Part shown: piece by piece, positions 1 through 5,532 of the stretch | Position numbering within the stretch: position 1 is the stretch's first letter | How the letters are laid out: every line of letters begins with the position of its first letter | Origin: NVQY01 sp047639325 | GTDB lineage: Bacteria > Pseudomonadota > Alphaproteobacteria > Rhodobacterales > Rhodobacteraceae | Direction: 5' to 3' | NCBI GenBank assembly: GCA_047639325.1 | Contig: JBLINN010000069.1 | Coordinates: 1-15,506 of the forward strand | DNA length: 15,506 bases | Notes under the pieces: model-generated | Database searches by the model: none | What the model was told of the DNA's origin: nothing | The model's input: only the letters and a program-made list of their open reading frames with translations | Position numbers and translations under genes: made by a program

Positions 1-541
1 GGGTGGTCTCGGGGGTGTCCTCGTATTCGATCTGATTGTTCTTGTCGTCCTTCAGGATAATGACCTCTTCACCCTCCGCCCGACCGATATCCTCACGCTG
101 GAACTTGGCTTGGGTAAACCAACCCTGCATTGCCTCAGAGGCACGAATTCTTGTGTTTCGGTTCCCTTTGGAGCCGGGAGCGGTATAGCTACCCTTGGCC
201 AAATCGATCAGGCCAGCTTTGTGCAGTGATTGGATGATTGGAACAAGCTTCTTGGACAGGTGCAGGGCGTTATAGCGGGAGTTTGTCTTCCACGTATTGG
301 CTGACATAGACACCCCAATGCTCAGCTCAGGGTCCTCCAGCCAAGCCACATACAGGTCCAGGATCAACACCCTTAGCTGCTTCCTAAAGGCCATCTTAGG
401 TTTCGGCCCCGGTCCCTTTACCACTTCCTTGGGCAAATACCCGTCCCACACCCGGTCCACAAACTGAACCACCTCAGGGTGATCTGACCACCGATGCACG
501 TCTATGGGGCGGGAGTGCCAAGGGTCCTCGATCTCTGCCAT
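1..541 (-). CDS. Partial gene, possible winged-helix replication-initiator-like protein (C-terminus outside window)
   Basis: An ATG at 539-541 opens a frame that stays open to the left edge, giving 180 residues with no stop. A purine-rich AAGGA lies about 13 bases upstream, a little far for an ideal ribosome site. Residues about 53-69 form a hydrophobic helix (LRVLILDLYVAWLED). Residues 90-112 (RYNALHLSKKLVPIIQSLHKAGLID) look like a recognition-helix region, and 112-136 (DLAKGSY, then a Gly/Asn/Arg-rich turn, then TRIRAS) look like a beta wing. That order is typical of winged-helix DNA-binding proteins, including initiators of small plasmids and phages, but I do not recognise the exact family. 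The repeat block just upstream (604-730) supports an initiator or self-regulating DNA-binding role, which is inference. Codon use (many AGG, CTA, GGG, CCC) differs from the genes after 1286, suggesting foreign origin. It could equally be a phage or island protein of unknown function. Confidence 0.6.
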   Translation of the reverse strand, partial: MAEIEDPWHSRPIDVHRWSDHPEVVQFVDRVWDGYLPKEVVKGPGPKPKMAFRKQLRVLILDLYVAWLEDPELSIGVSMSANTWKTNSRYNALHLSKKLVPIIQSLHKAGLIDLAKGSYTAPGSKGNRNTRIRASEAMQGWFTQAKFQREDIGRAEGEEVIILKDDKNNQIEYEDTPETT

Positions 542-603
542 TATTGTCAGGGGTCCTTTTGAGGTAAGGTGTTAGGGGTATTGGCAGGAGTAGGGACTAT
601 CCG

Positions 604-730
604 GGACCTGATAACAATACCTACCAGGGTTATCTTCCAGGGGGGACCTACTAGGGTCACCTACTAGGGTCCTCTTCTCCCAATATCTTCTCCTCTTATC
701 CATTACTTATACCTATTACCTAGTAGGTAT
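604..730. repeat. Cluster of CCTANTAGG boxes and inverted repeats upstream of the initiator-like gene
   Basis: Nine-base boxes with a palindromic core occur at 620-628 (CCTACCAGG, degenerate), 647-655 and 660-668 (both CCTACTAGG) and 719-727 (CCTAGTAGG, the same box on the other strand). The middle two belong to a 12-base direct repeat, ACCTACTAGGGT, at 646-657 and 659-670 with a 13-base period. The first box sits inside a perfect inverted repeat, GATAAC 610-615 with GTTATC 629-634. The last lies in a 22-base near-palindrome at 709-730 (arms ATACCTATTA and TAGTAGGTAT, 9 of 10 pairing). The boxes lie 80-190 bases upstream of the ATG at 541. They could be iterons of a replication origin or operator sites of the neighbouring protein; the sequence alone cannot decide. 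Confidence 0.55.
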
Positions 731-887
731 ATCCCCCCACCTAACCCCCCTGTAAAACTATAGGATACCCCTTAGGTAACCCTGTCCCAGAGGTCCCTGG
801 TGGGACCCAGAACAGTGGGGCATAAACAGGGGCACTTCTGGGACCCTTGGGGCACCTTACTGCTTGTTCTGCTATCTCTGGATTACT
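731..887. other. Non-coding stretch between repeat block and tRNA
   Basis: I see no convincing gene here. It holds a perfect six-base-pair hairpin, GGTCCC 792-797 with GGGACC 802-807 and a TGGT loop, and several dispersed copies of GGGACC or GGACCC (for example 802-807 and 839-846). The same GGGTCC/GGACCC word recurs at 551-556 and 667-672. A long plus-strand open frame starting at 800 continues antisense through the tRNA and the hydrolase gene and is not credible. Confidence 0.4.
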
Positions 888-962
888 TGGCTGGGGTGGT
901 AGGATTCGAACCTACGATCTCCTGTACCAAAAACAGTTGCCCTACCACTAGGCCACACCCCA
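888..962 (-). tRNA. tRNA-Gln (anticodon UUG), CCA encoded
   Basis: Reading the minus strand from 962 to 888 gives a full 75-base cloverleaf. The acceptor stem TGGGGTG pairs perfectly with CACCCCA. The D arm pairs GCCT with GGGC. The anticodon loop is TTTTGGT with anticodon TTG. The T arm is GTAGG, TTCGAAT, CCTAC. The discriminator base is G and CCA is encoded (888-890). The acceptor and T-loop features match bacterial glutamine tRNAs. The top pair of the anticodon stem is an A-G mismatch (positions 27 and 43), which is unusual. The 3' end points toward the foreign-looking block at 1-887, the usual geometry for an element inserted at a tRNA 3' end. Whether the tRNA belongs to the host or was carried by the element is not clear. 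Confidence 0.93.
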
Positions 963-963
963 A

Positions 964-1285
964 TATTCAACACTGGCACCTTGTCTGCTGCCTTGTCGAA
1001 TGTCCGCTATGGCCGCTTGCTAGGCCCGTCCCGGATTGCGCGGACTTATGCGGGATATGGGTGCGGGGCGCAAGGGGGGAAATTCAGTTTGTGGGGCGGT
1101 TTCTAGGCGTGTCGGGGCGGGCGGTTGTTGTGGGGGATAAGGCCGGGTGTGTGCGGGGTATCAGAGGCATGGGCGCAGCCGTTATGCGGGGTGGGTTGGG
1201 GCGCAACCGGGAAAGCTTTCCCACCCGATTGCGCCCCAACGGCAATGACCCACCGCGTTGCTCTTGCCATTTCGCTTGGGGCGAC
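964..1285. other. Intergenic region, G-rich on plus strand, no gene seen
   Basis: This stretch lies between the tRNA 5' end and the 3' end of the hydrolase gene. The tRNA promoter should be in its left part, but I see no clear -35/-10 pair. Short open frames here are shadows without ribosome sites. The only clear structure is the nested inverted repeat at 1196-1239. Composition changes here to the GC-rich pattern of the rest of the window. Confidence 0.5.
1196..1239. repeat. Nested inverted repeat, possible terminator of the hydrolase gene
   Basis: Perfect 11-base arms TTGGGGCGCAA (1196-1206) and TTGCGCCCCAA (1229-1239) enclose a perfect 14-base palindrome, GGGAAAGCTTTCCC (1209-1222). It begins 46 bases downstream of the stop of the minus-strand hydrolase gene, so it may end or stabilise that transcript. 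There is no T-run after it on the minus strand, so it is not a standard intrinsic terminator. It may instead be a dispersed palindromic repeat. Confidence 0.55.
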
Positions 1286-1978
1286 TCAGATCTCGATCAC
1301 CGCCATCACCTCGGGTTCGATCACCTGAACCCCGGGCAATCCATCCGCCAACACTTTGGCCGATTGTTCCAGGATCGGGAACGTGCGGTAATGCGCTGGA
1401 ATCACCGTTTCAAAGTTGAAATAGCGTTTCGCGGCATAGGCAGCCCCCTTCATATCCATGGTGAAATGCCCGCCAGTGCTAAGGATGCCGATATCGGGTT
1501 TATAATAATCCCCCATCCAGTCCATATCCGCCATGATGTCAGTGTCGCCGCTGAAATAAAGCGTCTTGCCGCCAGTGGCGATCATAAAGCCGCATTCGGA
1601 TCCCCCCGCACGCGGACCGTCTGGGGTCGAAAAGGTCGAGGAATGTTCGGCATTGACCATCGACACTTTTGCGCCGCCCAAATCAACCGTGCCGCCCTTG
1701 TTAAAGCCGATGGTTTCGATGCCTTCGTTGTCGCCCCAGAACGCCATCACATCATATTGCCCAACCGCCGGAATGCCCAATTTCCTGGCCAACGCCACAA
1801 CATCCGCGGAATGGTCAAAATGCGCGTGGGTCATCAGGATATGCGTGGCCCCGGCGGTTGCGGCCTCATGTGCGATTTCCGGCAAAACCGGATTGCCGGT
1901 TAGCCAAGGGTCGATCAACAAGGTCAGATCGCCGGTTTCCAGTCGAAAGCTGCCATGCCCGAGCCAAATCAGTTTCAT
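1286..1978 (-). CDS. Metal-dependent hydrolase, UPF0173 family (metallo-beta-lactamase fold)
   Basis: A 230-residue protein of normal length for UPF0173. It has the metallo-beta-lactamase fold signature THAHFDH at residues 50-56 (His51, His53, Asp55, His56). Further likely metal ligands are His112 (AEHSS), Asp145 (FSGDTD), His171 (GGHFTMD) and His196 (PAHY). These sites bind two metal ions in this fold and activate water for hydrolysis; the natural substrate of UPF0173 proteins is not known to me. There is no signal peptide, so it should be cytoplasmic. The start is well supported: AAGGAG lies six bases before the ATG at 1978. It is transcribed divergently from gatC, sharing a 168-base intergenic region, and the hairpin at 1196-1239 follows it. 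Nothing appears missing. Confidence 0.93.
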   Translation of the reverse strand: MKLIWLGHGSFRLETGDLTLLIDPWLTGNPVLPEIAHEAATAGATHILMTHAHFDHSADVVALARKLGIPAVGQYDVMAFWGDNEGIETIGFNKGGTVDLGGAKVSMVNAEHSSTFSTPDGPRAGGSECGFMIATGGKTLYFSGDTDIMADMDWMGDYYKPDIGILSTGGHFTMDMKGAAYAAKRYFNFETVIPAHYRTFPILEQSAKVLADGLPGVQVIEPEVMAVIEI

Positions 1979-2098
1979 ATCTCTCTCCTTAGGTGTTTTG
2001 CCCGAGCCTATCAGCGGGCGGACAGAAAACCATATCCGTTGTCGCAGGAAATTGCCGCCTCAAGGCTTGCGAGCCGCCGGGCAGAGGGGTAAATGCCC

Positions 2099-2131
2099 CT
2101 GACGCAGCCCGTGACGCAGCCCGTGACTCAG
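2099..2131 (+). repeat. 12-base tandem repeat just upstream of gatC
   Basis: The unit TGACGCAGCCCG occurs at 2100-2111 and 2112-2123 and is followed by a partial third copy, TGACTCAG (2124-2131). It sits 16-47 bases before the gatC start codon, in the presumed leader. Because the unit is a multiple of three it also keeps an upstream in-frame extension open (starting at 2093), which encodes a Thr-Gln-Pro-Val repeat. I think that extension is not translated, since homology and the ribosome site both favour 2147. Confidence 0.6.
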
Positions 2132-2146
2132 GATGAGGGAACTCGC

Positions 2147-2434
2147 ATGTCGATTGATCAAAGCACCGCCGCCCGGGTGGCCAAACTGGCCCGGATCAAG
2201 GTTGAAGAGGACGCGCTGCCAGCGCTGGCCGCAGAATTCAACACGATCCTGGGGTTCATTGAACAATTGAACGAGGTGGATGTTGACGGGGTCGAACCGA
2301 TGACATCGGTGACTCCGCAGCGGTTAAAGCGCCGGGCGGATGTGGTGACGGATGGGGACCAGCAGGCCAAAATCCTGTCAAACGCGCCGGACGCGCGCGA
2401 GGGCTTTTTTGCTGTGCCGAAGGTGATGGAATAA
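2147..2434 (+). CDS. gatC: Aspartyl/glutamyl-tRNA amidotransferase subunit C
   Basis: A 95-residue protein, the usual GatC length. GatC wraps around GatA and stabilises the GatCAB complex, which converts Glu-tRNA(Gln), and often Asp-tRNA(Asn), to the amide form in the cytoplasm. Family features seen are the N-terminal MSIDQSTAARVAKLARIKV helix, the middle EFNTILGFIEQLNEVDVDGVEPMTS segment, and the C-terminal RADVVTDGD and NAPDAREGFFAVPKV region. An upstream in-frame ATG at 2093 would add 18 residues of repeat sequence. I chose 2147 because it matches the family start and has GAGGGA six bases upstream. The TAA stop overlaps the gatA ATG by one base (TAATG), so the two are translationally coupled. 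gatB is not in the window. Confidence 0.96.
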   Translation: MSIDQSTAARVAKLARIKVEEDALPALAAEFNTILGFIEQLNEVDVDGVEPMTSVTPQRLKRRADVVTDGDQQAKILSNAPDAREGFFAVPKVME

Positions 2435-3921
2435 TGTCAGAGTTGAACAAACTGGGTCTGGCGCAAGCCCGCGATGCGCTGCGCAAGGGGGAAACCACGT
2501 CGGTGGACCTGACGCAAGCCTGCCTGGATGCCATCGAAGGGTCCAGAGCGCTGAACGCCTTTGTCCACAACACCCCCGATCTGGCGCTTGAACGGGCCCG
2601 CGCCGCTGATGACCGGCTTAAGGGCGGCGATGCGCCCGCGATGTGTGGCTTGCCGATTGGCATCAAGGATCTGTTTTGCACCAAGGGCGTGCCATCGCAG
2701 GCGGGCTCGCGGATTTTGCAAGGGTTCTTGCCGGAATATGAATCAACCGTCAGCCAGAATTTGCAGGATTCTGGCGCGGTGATGCTGGGCAAGCTGAACA
2801 TGGACGAATTCGCCATGGGATCCAGCAACGAAACCAGCACATATGGCAACGCGGTCAGCCCTTGGCGGCGCGGCAATGACGACACCGCCCTGACGCCCGG
2901 TGGCTCTTCGGGTGGGTCAGCGGCGGCTGTGGCGGCGGATCTGTGTTTGGCGGCGACCGGCACTGACACTGGCGGGTCGATCCGCCAGCCCGCGGCCTTT
3001 ACCGGCATTGTCGGTATCAAACCAACCTATGGGCGCTGTTCGCGTTGGGGGGTTGTCGCGTTTGCTTCGTCGCTGGATCAGGCCGGGCCAATGACCAAAT
3101 CGGTGCGCGATGCGGCGATCATGCTGGGCGCAATGGCAGGGCATGACCCCAAAGACAGCACCAGCGCCGAACTGGCGGTTCCGGATTTTGAGGCGATGCT
3201 GACCGGTGATATCCGTGGCAAGAAAATCGGTATCCCACGGGAATACCGCATGGACGGCATGCCGGACGAGATTGAAAGCATTTGGGCCGAGGGCACTGAA
3301 ATGCTGCGCGGGGCAGGGGCCGAGATTGTCGATATCTCGCTGCCACATACGAAATATGCGCTGCCAGCCTATTACGTGATCGCCCCGGCCGAAGCCTCGT
3401 CCAATCTGGCGCGTTACGATGGCGTGCGCTATGGCCACCGCGCCACGCTGGACGCGGGCGATGGTATCACCGAGATGTACGAAAAAACCCGCGCCGAAGG
3501 CTTTGGCCACGAGGTGCAGCGCCGGGTTATGATTGGCACTTATGTGTTGTCCGCCGGGTTCTATGACGCCTATTACAACCGCGCCCGCCGGGTGCGCACC
3601 TTGATCAAGCGCGACTTTGAAACCGTGTTTGCCGAAGGGATCGACGCCATCCTAACCCCGGCCACCCCGTCTGCCGCCTTTGGCTTGGGTGAAATGACCG
3701 ATGCCGATCCGGTGCAGATGTATCTGAACGATGTCTTTACTGTCACCGTGAACCTTGCGGGCCTGCCGGGTATTTCGGTGCCTGCCGGGGTGGATCGCCA
3801 AGGATTGCCGCTGGGTCTGCAATTGATCGGACGCCCCTGGGAAGAGGGCGATTTGCTAAATACAGCCTATGCGTTGGAAACAGCTGCGGGATTTGTGGCC
3901 AAACCGGGAAAATGGTGGTAA
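2434..3921 (+). CDS. gatA: Aspartyl/glutamyl-tRNA amidotransferase subunit A
   Basis: A 495-residue amidase-signature protein, full length for GatA. It hydrolyses glutamine and passes ammonia to GatB for amidation of misacylated tRNA. The amidase Ser-cisSer-Lys triad is visible: Lys78 in GIKDLF, Ser158 in the GGSSGGS motif, and the nucleophile Ser182 in TDTGGSIRQPA. The spacing of 24 residues between the serines is normal. Other family motifs are KPTYGRCSRWG (196-206) and SLDQAGP. The C-terminal part contains the LNDVFTVTVNLAGLPGISVPAG stretch and ends in QLIGRPWEEGDLL and the terminal helix. It begins on the last base of the gatC stop, so the pair forms an operon. The presence of GatCA together with a Gln tRNA fits an organism that makes Gln-tRNA by the indirect route. 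Confidence 0.97.
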   Translation: MSELNKLGLAQARDALRKGETTSVDLTQACLDAIEGSRALNAFVHNTPDLALERARAADDRLKGGDAPAMCGLPIGIKDLFCTKGVPSQAGSRILQGFLPEYESTVSQNLQDSGAVMLGKLNMDEFAMGSSNETSTYGNAVSPWRRGNDDTALTPGGSSGGSAAAVAADLCLAATGTDTGGSIRQPAAFTGIVGIKPTYGRCSRWGVVAFASSLDQAGPMTKSVRDAAIMLGAMAGHDPKDSTSAELAVPDFEAMLTGDIRGKKIGIPREYRMDGMPDEIESIWAEGTEMLRGAGAEIVDISLPHTKYALPAYYVIAPAEASSNLARYDGVRYGHRATLDAGDGITEMYEKTRAEGFGHEVQRRVMIGTYVLSAGFYDAYYNRARRVRTLIKRDFETVFAEGIDAILTPATPSAAFGLGEMTDADPVQMYLNDVFTVTVNLAGLPGISVPAGVDRQGLPLGLQLIGRPWEEGDLLNTAYALETAAGFVAKPGKWW

Positions 3922-3961
3922 GGCTGCTGGCGAGAATAGCAAAAACCGCAGGATAGCAGTT

Positions 3962-4777
3962 ATGCGAGCAGCACTTACCGCCTTTGCTTTGGGCATACTT
4001 ACCGCATGTGCCCCCCCCGTTCCCGATAGTGGAGCAGGCGTGGGGTTTGACAATTCAACCGAGGCGCAGTTGGCCCGCGAGGCGGCGCTGAACACCGGCC
4101 AGCCATTGGTACCGCCCTCTGTATTGTCGCAGGAAGCTTTGGCACCAGCCGCCGGATCCGCAGCCATCCCAACTGTTGTTGCCGGCGTTGGCGCCCCGGC
4201 ACAATTGCCCGCCGTGGCGCAACCGGTTGCGCCATCCACGGCCCGCGCGACGCCTAATACGGGCAATGATGCCGACATCGCAAACGAAACCGCCGCCGCG
4301 CTGGCGTTGGCCTCGTCCAATTCCGGGCAAGTTCCGGTGCAGGCCAGCCCATCAAACCCGGCCCCCGTTTTGGCCAGCACGTCCGGCATTTCTGACGAAA
4401 ACAATTTTTCTGCCGTGTCCAGCCGTCACACCATCGCCAGTGATGCCGAACGACTGGCGCAAAATCGCGCCCAGTTTCAGGTGATCGCGCCCACGGCGCT
4501 GCCGAAACGCACGGCCGCCGGGTCGCAACCCAACATTGTCAATTACGCGCTGCAAACCAACAATCCACGCGGCACCAAGATCTATACCCGCAGCGGGTTC
4601 AACCGCGATGCCAAGGCCGCGCGCAACTGCGCAACCTTTGCTTCGGCTGATCAGGCGCAGACTGCGTTCTTGTCCCAGGGTGGCCCGCAAAAAGACCGCA
4701 AAGGGCTGGACCCGGATGGGGATGGCTATGCCTGCACCTGGGATCCTGCACCGTTCCGGCAAGCGGTCAATAACTGA
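3962..4777 (+). CDS. Putative lipoprotein with C-terminal excalibur calcium-binding motif
   Basis: A 271-residue protein starting at ATG 3962; an upstream in-frame ATG at 3869 lies inside gatA and would add a non-signal-like extension, so I rejected it. The start MRAALTAFALGILTAC is a short lipoprotein signal with lipobox LTAC and lipidated Cys16, so it should sit on the periplasmic face of a membrane. Residues about 17-200 are Ala/Pro/Ser/Thr-rich and probably disordered. The C-terminal 50 residues form an excalibur-type domain: Cys223 (NCATF) and Cys258 flank the motif D250-P-D252-G-D254-G-Y-A-C258, an EF-hand-like calcium loop. Its partner is unknown. It lies 40 bases after gatA and nine bases before the amidase gene, so a cell-envelope role with the amidase is plausible. 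A run of eight C at 4011-4018 follows the lipobox Cys codon. Confidence 0.82.
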   Translation: MRAALTAFALGILTACAPPVPDSGAGVGFDNSTEAQLAREAALNTGQPLVPPSVLSQEALAPAAGSAAIPTVVAGVGAPAQLPAVAQPVAPSTARATPNTGNDADIANETAAALALASSNSGQVPVQASPSNPAPVLASTSGISDENNFSAVSSRHTIASDAERLAQNRAQFQVIAPTALPKRTAAGSQPNIVNYALQTNNPRGTKIYTRSGFNRDAKAARNCATFASADQAQTAFLSQGGPQKDRKGLDPDGDGYACTWDPAPFRQAVNN

Positions 4778-4786
4778 GCCATTGGC

Positions 4787-5467
4787 GTGGTGAACCTGCC
4801 GGTTCTTTCCTGCCCGTCGCCCAATTTTGGTCCACGCCGCGATGGGTTGAAACCCACGTTGGTCGTATTGCACTACACAGCGATGCAAAGTGCGACGGCA
4901 GCGCTGGATCGCTTGTGTGATCCGGGGGGCGAGGTTTCGGCGCATTACTTAATCGGCAATGATGGCAGCCTCTGGCAGATGGTCGACGAAGGCATGCGCG
5001 CCTGGCATGCGGGCGCGGGCGAATGGCGCGGGCAAAGCGACATCAACTCGCGCTCGATCGGGATCGAGCTGGACAATCGCGGCACGCATCCTTTTTCCGC
5101 GTTGCAGATGGCAGTTTTAGAACGGCTGCTGCCGCAGATCATGCGGCGTTGGGGGATCGCCCCGAACGGGGTGATTGGCCATTCGGACATGGCACCTGGG
5201 CGTAAATGTGATCCGGGGCCAAAGTTTGACTGGGCCCGTCTGGCCCGCCACGGGCTTGCGCAACACCCTGCGGCGGTTCAGACTCTTACGCCCGATCCAG
5301 AACAATTCCGCACCCTTGCGCAGCACTGCGGGTTCACAGCTGAGGCCAGCGACACCGACCTGCTGGCCGCCATACGTCTGCGGTTCCGCCCATGGGGCAG
5401 GGGGCCGCTGTCTGCCGAGGATATGGCGGTGGTCGCTGCCACGCCTGACGCGCAAACCCTAGCCTAG
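4787..5467 (+). CDS. N-acetylmuramoyl-L-alanine amidase, AmpD/AmiD type
   Basis: A 226-residue amidase_2 family protein. It cleaves the bond between muramic acid and the stem peptide during peptidoglycan turnover or recycling. Zinc ligands are His29 (VVLHYTA), His132 (IGHSD) and Asp142 (KCDPG), with catalytic Glu94 (IGIELDN) and Lys140. The 38- and 10-residue spacings equal those of AmpD. The last ~55 residues (LTPDPEQFRTLAQHCGF, then IRLRFRPWG) resemble the small C-terminal peptidoglycan-binding domain of AmiD. I see no signal peptide or lipobox, unlike E. coli AmiD, so it may be cytoplasmic like AmpD. The start is uncertain: GTG at 4787 or GTG at 4790, with no clear ribosome site, suggesting coupling to the lipoprotein gene that ends at 4777. 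Confidence 0.9.
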   Translation: MVNLPVLSCPSPNFGPRRDGLKPTLVVLHYTAMQSATAALDRLCDPGGEVSAHYLIGNDGSLWQMVDEGMRAWHAGAGEWRGQSDINSRSIGIELDNRGTHPFSALQMAVLERLLPQIMRRWGIAPNGVIGHSDMAPGRKCDPGPKFDWARLARHGLAQHPAAVQTLTPDPEQFRTLAQHCGFTAEASDTDLLAAIRLRFRPWGRGPLSAEDMAVVAATPDAQTLA

Positions 5468-5532
5468 CGTGTTGCGTTAAATCGAATTCATCTCGGCAAA
5501 TGAATGCTGAATCCGATGTTACGCGACACGCT
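5466..5532. repeat. 67-base imperfect hairpin filling the amidase-tctA convergent gap
   Basis: Arms of 19 bases at 5466-5484 and 5514-5532 pair at 16 of 19 positions (AGCGTGTTGCGT on the left, ACGCGACACGCT on the right). Inside them ATTCAT 5486-5491 pairs with ATGAAT 5500-5505. The element starts within the amidase stop codon and ends one base before the tctA stop codon, so it occupies the entire intergenic region. It could act as a bidirectional terminator for the two convergent genes. Its size and near-exact fit also suggest a mobile palindromic repeat of the genome. Confidence 0.65.

Noticed and set aside
800..1903. Plus-strand open frame of 367 codons
   Set aside because: It runs through the tRNA and lies antisense to the well-supported hydrolase gene, with no ribosome site or recognisable domain.
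2256..3020. Minus-strand open frame of 254 codons antisense to gatA
   Set aside because: Low-complexity composition typical of a shadow of a GC-rich gene; gatA on the other strand has all its catalytic motifs.
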